Below, piece by piece: positions 1-5,125 of a stretch of 7,912 bases of DNA; the first letter of the stretch is position 1; every line of letters begins with the position of its first letter. The notes under the pieces were generated by a model, which was given only the letters and a program-made list of their open reading frames with translations, was not told where the DNA came from and ran no database searches. The DNA lies in NCBI GenBank assembly GCA_900555915.1, contig USNC01000059.1:1-7912 (forward strand). The letters are read 5' to 3'. A program made the position numbers and the translations under genes. The stretch is from an uncultured Porphyromonadaceae bacterium (GTDB taxonomy: Bacteria; Bacteroidota; Bacteroidia; Bacteroidales; Muribaculaceae).

Positions 1-43
1 GAGTTTTGTAAATAAAATTAACTAACGCCAATATAATCAACAT
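1..43 (-). CDS. Possible start of a leftward gene running off the window
   Basis: Downstream of the leftward promoter at 85-116, the minus strand has an ATG at 43-41 followed by 14 open codons to the window edge, reading MLIILALVNFIYKT. The hydrophobic run would fit the start of a signal peptide or membrane segment. The predicted leader would be roughly 35 nt and AT-rich, which is normal for Bacteroidetes. With only 14 codons visible, an open frame by chance in AT-rich DNA is quite possible. No function can be assigned. Confidence 0.2.
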   Translation of the reverse strand, partial: MLIILALVNFIYKT

Positions 44-84
44 AAAATTCAAGATACGAAACTTAAGTCATTTAATTAACGACA

Positions 85-116
85 CAAAGATAATGATAGT
101 TTTTTTTATTCACAAA
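85..116 (-). promoter_or_regulatory. Leftward Bacteroidetes-type promoter
   Basis: On the minus strand, TTTG (complement of 113-116) is followed after 20 nt by TATCTTTG (complement of 85-92). This matches the known Bacteroides primary sigma consensus, TTTG at -33 and TAnnTTTG at -7, at both boxes with natural spacing. It would start transcription near position 78-80, leading left out of the window. The -33 box lies inside the 34-bp palindrome at 100-133, so a protein bound there would be expected to block or alter this promoter. Confidence 0.6.
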
Positions 117-133
117 TTTGTGAATAAAAAAAA
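100..133. repeat. Perfect 34-bp AT-rich palindrome, candidate operator
   Basis: Positions 100-133 form a perfect inverted repeat with 17-bp arms and no spacer, centred between 116 and 117; the core is TTCACAAATTTGTGAA. Each strand reads a T-tract, then the core, then an A-tract, so no U-tract follows the hairpin on either strand and it is a poor intrinsic terminator. Because it covers the -33 box of the leftward promoter (85-116), a binding site for a dimeric regulator is the better inference. Cruciform formation or a DNA-bending role is also possible. Confidence 0.6.
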
Positions 134-166
134 TCAAAAGGACTCAACTAACAGACTATTTATCGA

Positions 167-231
167 AGCCTACGCAGAAATCGACCAACGAATGTGCTGA
201 TTATATTTGCGGAATCGAATTTCTGTAGGCT
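167..231. repeat. Imperfect long hairpin (16 bp with two bulges)
   Basis: Positions 167-184 pair with 215-231: seven pairs (AGCCTAC with GTAGGCT), a two-base bulge (GC at 174-175), six pairs (AGAAAT with ATTTCT), a one-base bulge (A218), then three pairs (CGA with TCG). The loop is about 30 nt (185-214) and contains a TATATTTG promoter box. No U-tract follows, so it is not a standard terminator. It could be a regulatory RNA hairpin, a REP-like dispersed palindrome, or a protein-binding site. Confidence 0.5.
202..209 (+). promoter_or_regulatory. Possible -7 box for the hdhA-like gene
   Basis: TATATTTG matches the Bacteroides -7 consensus TAnnTTTG exactly and points toward the dehydrogenase gene. 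No TTTG is present 19-21 nt upstream, so the promoter would be weak or activator-dependent. Transcription would begin near 213 and leave a leader of about 85 nt. The box sits in the loop of the hairpin at 167-231. I see no better rightward -7 box between it and the gene. Confidence 0.35.
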
Positions 232-265
232 AAAACCGTAGGTCGGGCGTTTATATGTCTATAGG

Positions 266-279
266 GGCATAGTAATGCC
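266..279 (+). repeat. Short inverted repeat in the hdhA-like leader
   Basis: GGCAT (266-270) and ATGCC (275-279) are perfect complements around a four-base AGTA loop, about 20 nt before the start codon of the dehydrogenase. In RNA this is a small hairpin just upstream of the ribosome-loading region; in DNA it could be a half-site pair for a repressor. Five-base arms can arise by chance, so confidence in function is low. Confidence 0.25.
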
Positions 280-299
280 ATCATACCTTAAACTTATAT

Positions 300-1076
300 A
301 TGAATATGGAAGATATACTGAATCTTGAAGGTAAAGTGGCGGTTGTGACCGGAGCCGGCGACGGCATCGGACGCGGCTGCGCGGAGATTCTGGCGAGCGC
401 CGGGGCGTCGGTTGTGGTCAGCGACCTGAGTCCGGAAAAGGCCCGCGCTGTGGCCGACGGAATAAACGCCGCGGGAGGGAAAGCCGCAGCCGTGGCATGC
501 GATGTGCTCGAAGAGTCCGACCGGCTAAGGCTGATTGAGACTGCCGAGACCACATTCGGCGCAGTGAATATCCTTGTCAACAATGCCGGCCTCGGAGGCG
601 GAGGGAAAGAAAATCCTTTCAATATCGACTTAGCGTATGCCGAACGCATATTCGGCATAAACGTTCTCGCTCCGCTGCGGCTATGCCAGCTGGCGGTGCC
701 GCTGATGAAGGAATCGGGCTACGGCAGCATCATCAACATCACATCCATGAGTTCGGTCAACAAGGAGGCCAACATGAGCATATATGCCTCGTCGAAGGCC
801 GCGCTCAACCATATGACCGCGAACCTCGCTCATGATTTCGGTCCCTATGGAGTGAGAATCAACAACGTAGGACCCGGAGCAACCCGCACTCCGGCGCTGC
901 AGAGCATACTGACGCCTGAACTTGAGGCCCGGATGCTGGCGCACACGCCGGTAAGGCGTCTGGGAGAGGTGTCTGACATAGCCCGGGCCGTATTGTTTTT
1001 CGCCTCCCCCGCCTCGTCGTGGATAAGCGGCCAGACACTTTATGTGAACGGCGGGGGAATCCAGACACTCGGCTGA
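300..1076 (+). CDS. hdhA: 7-alpha-hydroxysteroid dehydrogenase-like SDR oxidoreductase
   Basis: Classical short-chain dehydrogenase/reductase of 258 residues, cytoplasmic. Rossmann cofactor motif TGAGDGIG is at 17-24; Asp42, after the second beta strand (VVVSD), favours NAD over NADP. NNAG is at 94-97, structural Asn at 121, and the catalytic set is Ser149, Tyr162 and Lys166 (YASSK). Comparison from memory with E. coli HdhA (255 residues) shows shared family-specific stretches: ITSM before the active site, NM-YASSKAA, HTP-RRLG near 215-222, and ASSWISGQ near the C-terminus ending in a GGG-Q tail. The likely reaction is NAD-dependent oxidation of the 7-alpha-hydroxyl of bile acids such as cholate to the 7-oxo form, as known in Bacteroides. 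Close SDR relatives act on other alcohols, so the substrate is an inference. The ATG at 300 is used; ATG 306 is equally possible. No Shine-Dalgarno is seen. The gene converges on the HTCS gene with a gap of 52 bp. Confidence 0.85.
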   Translation: MNMEDILNLEGKVAVVTGAGDGIGRGCAEILASAGASVVVSDLSPEKARAVADGINAAGGKAAAVACDVLEESDRLRLIETAETTFGAVNILVNNAGLGGGGKENPFNIDLAYAERIFGINVLAPLRLCQLAVPLMKESGYGSIINITSMSSVNKEANMSIYASSKAALNHMTANLAHDFGPYGVRINNVGPGATRTPALQSILTPELEARMLAHTPVRRLGEVSDIARAVLFFASPASSWISGQTLYVNGGGIQTLG

Positions 1077-1077
1077 G

Positions 1078-1091
1078 AAGGAGCCATCCTT
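1078..1091. terminator. Weak hairpin between convergent genes
   Basis: AAGGA, a four-base GCCA loop and TCCTT form a perfect five-pair hairpin two bases after the stop codon of the dehydrogenase, in the 52-bp gap between two convergent genes. The position suits a shared bidirectional terminator, but no U-tract follows on either strand and the stem is short. No better candidate is seen in this gap. Confidence 0.2.
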
Positions 1092-1128
1092 GGAATTGAT
1101 GTCGGCAAATGCCCGGAAAGCATCCGCG

Positions 1129-4100
1129 CTATTGTTTCTTATAAGCAGACGGTGTGCAACCGAATTGTCGCTTGAAAACGGTCGCGAAATATTTAGTATC
1201 GGGAAATCCGGTCATAAAAGCCACCTCGGCTATAGGATAGCGGTTCTGTCTCAACAGGTCGGCAGCCTTCTTCAGGCGTTGCAACCGTATGAAATCGTTG
1301 GGCGATTGCCCAGCCACCGCCTTCAGTTTGTTATAGAGAGTTCCGCGGCTCATTGCCATGTCCGAACTCATCGCGCTGACCGAATATTCAGGATTGTCGA
1401 TGTTTTTTTCAATAAGCGCTGTCAGTTTTTCCATGAATTCGCGGTCAAGCGGGTTAAGGAAATCAACCTCGTCGGTGTTCGTGTCGGTCGATTGCAGAGA
1501 CTCCTTGAGTTTCCGGGCATTTCGCAGATGGATTCTGATTCGGGCTTTCAGTTCCGTATTGTCAAATGGTTTCGTGATATAGTCGTCGGCTCCGTACTCG
1601 AATGCATTTGTCTTGGAGATCCGGTCAGACACGGCCGTAAGCAGGATGAAAGGAATATGGCTTGTCCCGACATTGCTTTTCAGTTGGTGGCAGAGTTCCT
1701 CGCCGTTCATTCTCGGCATCATAAGGTCCGATACTATTATATCGGGCATATGATCGCTGATCGAGGCGATGGCGTCCACTCCGTCTTTGGCCGTCGTCAC
1801 ATTATAGTTATGTTCAAGCGATTTCTTGAGCACATCGCGCATGTCGGGGTTGTCGTCTATGACAAGTACTGTCTCGTCATGCAAAGACGGCGGCGTTTTC
1901 TCAACCCTTCCGGGCTCTATGCTGTCATCGTGTCTGATCGGGAATCTGAGCACGAACGTTGATCCGGTGTTTTCTTTGCTCGACACTGAAATGCCGCCTC
2001 CATGCAGTTCCACAAGCTTATGTGTGAGCATCAGGCCTATGCCGGTGCCGGCCACTTCGGAAAGTCTTGCATTTTTTGCCCTGAAAAACTGCCTGAACAG
2101 ATGCTTCATCTCATTGGCCGGAATTCCGATACCTGTGTCAGTAAAGGATATGCAGTAGCGCTCATCTTCTGTCCAGCCTTTTATGGATACAGAGCCGCTG
2201 TCTGTATATTTCAGCGCATTCGACAATAGATTTGTCAGTATGGCATCCATCTTGGCCATGTCGATGGCTGTCACCACTCCCTGCAGGCTGTCGATGTCTG
2301 TGTGGAATCCGAGCCCTTTGAGCCTGGCCTTGTATTCCCACGGTCCGAGACGCATTGTCAAGAATTCATGGATGTCGACCGTAGTGGTGTTGAGTGTCAT
2401 GGCATTGGCATCCGCTTTCTGAAAATCCAGCAGCTGGGTGGTCAGTTCATGAAGGCGGTCGGTGTTGCGTATGGCGATCTCAAGAGTGGCGCGGTTGTCG
2501 TCCGAGAGGTTCCTGTTGTCGGCAAGTTCGCTGAGCGGAGCTTTTATAAGGGCCACCGGGGTGCGCAGTTCATGTGCCATCTCGGTGAACAATTTCATTT
2601 TTTCTTCGGAATAACTCTGTTTGAGTCTGCTTCCCGCAAGACGTATTATCAGCCAGCAGAGGAACGCGGCGAATACGACATACACTGCATACATCCATGG
2701 CTTGGTCCAGATCGGGTTGTCGATGATGACCTTCAGTTCTTTCTCGGCCACCACCTCGCCGGAGCGGCTGTCTTTCAGCCGCAGTTGGAAAGTGTATTTC
2801 CCCGGGGGCACGTTGGTGTAGCTGGCGTGGCGGTCTGTCTCGCTGACCCATTCATCCTCGAAAGGAGCCAGCCGGTATTCGAATTCAAGGAAGTTTGATT
2901 CCCGGAAATCTATCATCGAGAATCCGATAGAGAATGAATTCTGACCGTATGGAAGCTCAAGCCGGCCGACACAGTCGAGCGATACCGGCAAAATCGGGTC
3001 GCCGGCATCCGGATGGATAATGGAATAAGCGACTTTAAGGTCGGTGAAATAAATATATGGAGTGTCTTTTTTCGTCAGATCATCACCAATATCGACCGCG
3101 ATGGTGCTTTGCGACGAACCCAGCAGCAATCTTGCGGGCGAGAGCAGGCATATAGCCTGTCCATTGAAAGTCGTTGGGTTCAGTCCGACTATCCGGCCTA
3201 AATCCGAGACTGAACCGGACCTGATATCGATCTCATACAGTTGCTTCTGAGTGGTAATATACACAGAGTTGCCGTCTGCCGCACGTTTCATCGCCATGAC
3301 GTAGCGCAACTGGGCATTGTCTGAAATCAGTTCTGAGAGTTTGTGTGTCTTCAGGTCGAAAACCATTATACCTTTTCCCGATGTCGCAAGCCATGCCTTA
3401 CTACCCATCAACAGTATATCATTGATGGCCACGTTGGTAGATACCATCCCGGTCTTCCCGGTGTGCGGATTCAGCAGGGTAAGCCGCACAGACTGTCCGC
3501 ATAATACAGTGTTGTCGTCGGCCACCGCTATTGAATTCACATCATGTATTTCGTAGGATCGACCCTGCTTCGCCGCCAGATCATACTTCATCAGATTTCC
3601 ATCGGAGAAACTGCCCAGCCAGAGATTATCGTCATGTATAGCCATACTTGAGATATAGTCGCTGTGCAGCGGCACTCCGAACAGGGGACGGTCTTTTGTA
3701 TATTGCGCGCATTCTCCGGTGAGCGGATTGATTCTCAATATGCCGTATCCGAAGCCGCCGGCCCAGATGTTGCCTTCATTGTCTTCAGCCAGTTTCAGCA
3801 CCGGGCCTTTCGGCGACATATCATCGCCGAAGGCATACCAACTGTCGGCATCCACATCATGAATACGAATCCCATAGTCTGAAGCGTAGCATACCTTGCC
3901 GTCGCGCAGGCGGATCATGGCATTGCCGACAGTCTCTTCCGAAGGCGGTGTAATGATCTGACAGCGGCTCCTGCCGTTTCGTATCATTGACACGGCACTG
4001 CTGAAGGTAGCGATCCATATGTTGCCATCCCGGTCGCTCATCACGTCCATTACGGAATTCCCGGACAGGGCATTGCCGTCTGCCTTCGCGGTGTTTGAGA

Positions 4101-4932
4101 ATGTCCGGACTATCGAGTCGGCGTGAAGGTCGTAGACGTGGCAGCCCGCGCCGTCGGTGCCGATCAGCAGTTCGCCGGGACGCCCGTTGCATATAGACGT
4201 GATGCGTACTTTCCGGGAGAGCGCTTTTGATTTTAACAGTTCATTCGTATTCTCGTCATAGATATACAGATCTCCGGCGAATGTGCCTATATATACGCAC
4301 CGTCCCAGATAATGAAGAGACGTGATCGACTCGTCGAATTCAGCCACCTGTTGTTGCAGCCCGGATGAATAGCGGTAGAGAATCCCTTCGGACGAATAAT
4401 ACACGGTATTGCCGCCGTCGCCGGTGACACATTCCACCGGCCTGCGGCTGTCGACCGGAGTGGTTGCGCCCGACGATGAATATCTGTAGAGACCCGCCGA
4501 TGTGGCCAGATACATTCTTCCGTCCTTTACGGCGTATATGTCGTTCTGCATGATTTTTCCGTCGGCGCCGAATTCCGACAGGTCGATGGTGACCTTGAAG
4601 GAGTCGGAGTACGGGTCGTATGAGAATACGAGTCCCTGCTGGGTGGCGACATATACATGATTGCCGCATGTGCGTATCTTGGTCTTATACGAGTACATGT
4701 TGACCGTCTCCCCTTTGTATTGCGGACTGTAGAATCTGACATCCCGGCCGTCCAGGCGGTCGATGCCCCAGTGCGATGCGCACCAGATAAAGCCCAGACT
4801 GTCCTGGGCAAGAGAGAAGATGCGGTCTCCGCTCAGTCCGTTGGAGACGTTGTAGTGCTCCACACGCAGGTTCTGTGCCGGGGCAATGACCGCGGTCAGG
4901 ATCGCGACAAATATGTGACAAATTCTTACCAT
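1129..4932 (-). CDS. Hybrid two-component system sensor-regulator (HTCS)
   Basis: A 1267-residue single-chain sensor kinase and transcription factor in the inner membrane. Positions are from the ATG at 4932-4930. Residues 1-20 are a signal peptide (MVRICHIFVAILTAVIAPAQ). About 21-620 are beta-propeller repeats of the Reg_prop kind, for example GNIWIAT near 303-309 and GNIWAGG near 387-393. About 630-740 is a Y_Y_Y domain ending near PPGKYTFQLRLKDS, followed by a membrane span at about 746-764. The kinase has phosphoacceptor His787 (MAHELRTP), an N box (NLLSNALKYT) near 901-910, DTGIGIP at 932-938 and GTGIGL near 962-967. The receiver has acidic pair Asp1026-Asp1027, phosphoacceptor Asp1069, Thr1099 and Lys1121. 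The last 100 residues are an AraC-type double helix-turn-helix. All key residues are present and the frame is intact. A TTG six codons upstream is possible but would lie within the promoter. The family senses glycan fragments and activates SusC/SusD operons; the divergent receptor gene is the presumed target. The sugar cannot be read from the sequence. Confidence 0.96.
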   Translation of the reverse strand: MVRICHIFVAILTAVIAPAQNLRVEHYNVSNGLSGDRIFSLAQDSLGFIWCASHWGIDRLDGRDVRFYSPQYKGETVNMYSYKTKIRTCGNHVYVATQQGLVFSYDPYSDSFKVTIDLSEFGADGKIMQNDIYAVKDGRMYLATSAGLYRYSSSGATTPVDSRRPVECVTGDGGNTVYYSSEGILYRYSSGLQQQVAEFDESITSLHYLGRCVYIGTFAGDLYIYDENTNELLKSKALSRKVRITSICNGRPGELLIGTDGAGCHVYDLHADSIVRTFSNTAKADGNALSGNSVMDVMSDRDGNIWIATFSSAVSMIRNGRSRCQIITPPSEETVGNAMIRLRDGKVCYASDYGIRIHDVDADSWYAFGDDMSPKGPVLKLAEDNEGNIWAGGFGYGILRINPLTGECAQYTKDRPLFGVPLHSDYISSMAIHDDNLWLGSFSDGNLMKYDLAAKQGRSYEIHDVNSIAVADDNTVLCGQSVRLTLLNPHTGKTGMVSTNVAINDILLMGSKAWLATSGKGIMVFDLKTHKLSELISDNAQLRYVMAMKRAADGNSVYITTQKQLYEIDIRSGSVSDLGRIVGLNPTTFNGQAICLLSPARLLLGSSQSTIAVDIGDDLTKKDTPYIYFTDLKVAYSIIHPDAGDPILPVSLDCVGRLELPYGQNSFSIGFSMIDFRESNFLEFEYRLAPFEDEWVSETDRHASYTNVPPGKYTFQLRLKDSRSGEVVAEKELKVIIDNPIWTKPWMYAVYVVFAAFLCWLIIRLAGSRLKQSYSEEKMKLFTEMAHELRTPVALIKAPLSELADNRNLSDDNRATLEIAIRNTDRLHELTTQLLDFQKADANAMTLNTTTVDIHEFLTMRLGPWEYKARLKGLGFHTDIDSLQGVVTAIDMAKMDAILTNLLSNALKYTDSGSVSIKGWTEDERYCISFTDTGIGIPANEMKHLFRQFFRAKNARLSEVAGTGIGLMLTHKLVELHGGGISVSSKENTGSTFVLRFPIRHDDSIEPGRVEKTPPSLHDETVLVIDDNPDMRDVLKKSLEHNYNVTTAKDGVDAIASISDHMPDIIVSDLMMPRMNGEELCHQLKSNVGTSHIPFILLTAVSDRISKTNAFEYGADDYITKPFDNTELKARIRIHLRNARKLKESLQSTDTNTDEVDFLNPLDREFMEKLTALIEKNIDNPEYSVSAMSSDMAMSRGTLYNKLKAVAGQSPNDFIRLQRLKKAADLLRQNRYPIAEVAFMTGFPDTKYFATVFKRQFGCTPSAYKKQ

Positions 4933-4936
4933 AGTG

Positions 4937-4967
4937 CAAATATACGACAAATCATTCTTTTATGAAA
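4937..4967 (-). promoter_or_regulatory. HTCS promoter, possibly giving a leaderless mRNA
   Basis: On the minus strand, TTTC (complement of 4964-4967) is followed after 19 nt by TATATTTG (complement of 4937-4944). The -7 box is an exact TAnnTTTG match and the -33 box matches three of four bases. Only four bases separate the -7 box from the ATG at 4932, so transcription should start at or next to the start codon. Later in-frame Met codons would remove the signal peptide, which argues against moving the start downstream. Confidence 0.5.
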
Positions 4968-4990
4968 GCGGGAGGTGCGTTATTGACGGA

Positions 4991-5050
4991 TATCAAACCA
5001 TAATTGAACCTTAGCAAACCTCCATGTGGAATTTGAGAGATAGCAAACCA
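4991..5050. promoter_or_regulatory. TAKCAAACC direct repeats, candidate HTCS binding sites
   Basis: Three near-identical ten-base repeats occur in the same orientation: TATCAAACCA at 4991, TAGCAAACCT at 5012 and TAGCAAACCA at 5041. A degenerate TAATTGAACC lies at 5001. The first two are 21 bp apart, two helical turns, and the third is 29 bp further. They lie between the HTCS and receptor genes, 40-100 bp upstream of the receptor -7 box. AraC-family activators commonly bind direct repeats in this position. Assignment to this particular HTCS is an inference from location. Confidence 0.45.
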
Positions 5051-5066
5051 AATCTGGCATTTCACT

Positions 5067-5080
5067 TGACCTCGCGGTCA
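5067..5080. promoter_or_regulatory. Inverted repeat in the SusC promoter spacer
   Basis: TGACC (5067-5071) and GGTCA (5076-5080) are perfect complements around a four-base TCGC centre. The element replaces the expected -33 box of the receptor promoter and ends 11 bp before its -7 box. A protein bound here would compete with RNA polymerase, so it could be an operator. Five-base arms alone are weak evidence; the placement is what makes it notable. Confidence 0.35.
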
Positions 5081-5091
5081 CAATTATCATT

Positions 5092-5099
5092 TAACTTTG
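5092..5099 (+). promoter_or_regulatory. SusC-like gene -7 promoter box
   Basis: TAACTTTG is an exact match to the Bacteroides TAnnTTTG -7 box, 26 bp before the receptor ATG, giving a predicted leader of roughly 20 nt. At the usual 19-20 bp spacing no TTTG is present; the nearest similar bases, CTTG at 5065-5068, are 23 bp away. A good -7 with a poor -33 suits a promoter that needs an activator, presumably the divergent HTCS. The leader is A-rich without a Shine-Dalgarno, as usual in this phylum. Confidence 0.55.
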
Positions 5100-5125
5100 C
5101 GGCAAACAATCATAAAACTAATTCC

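Noticed and set aside
100..133. An intrinsic bidirectional terminator
   Set aside because: The T-tract precedes and the A-tract follows the hairpin on both strands, the reverse of what termination needs, and the stem is AT-only at its base.
167..231. An invertible (phase-variable) promoter or an integron attC site
   Set aside because: The arms are imperfect and only about 30 nt apart, with no invertase gene in view. The arms also lack the GTTRRRY/RYYYAAC boxes of attC.
1090..1962. A 290-codon open frame on the plus strand opposite the 3' part of the HTCS gene
   Set aside because: It lies wholly antisense to the kinase, receiver and AraC domains, whose motifs are unmistakable, and its translation shows no recognisable domain. 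It is a shadow of codon use on the other strand.
4933..4950. An upstream TTG start adding six residues to the HTCS protein
   Set aside because: It overlaps the -7 promoter box and would put MSYICT before a complete signal peptide that begins at the ATG at 4932.
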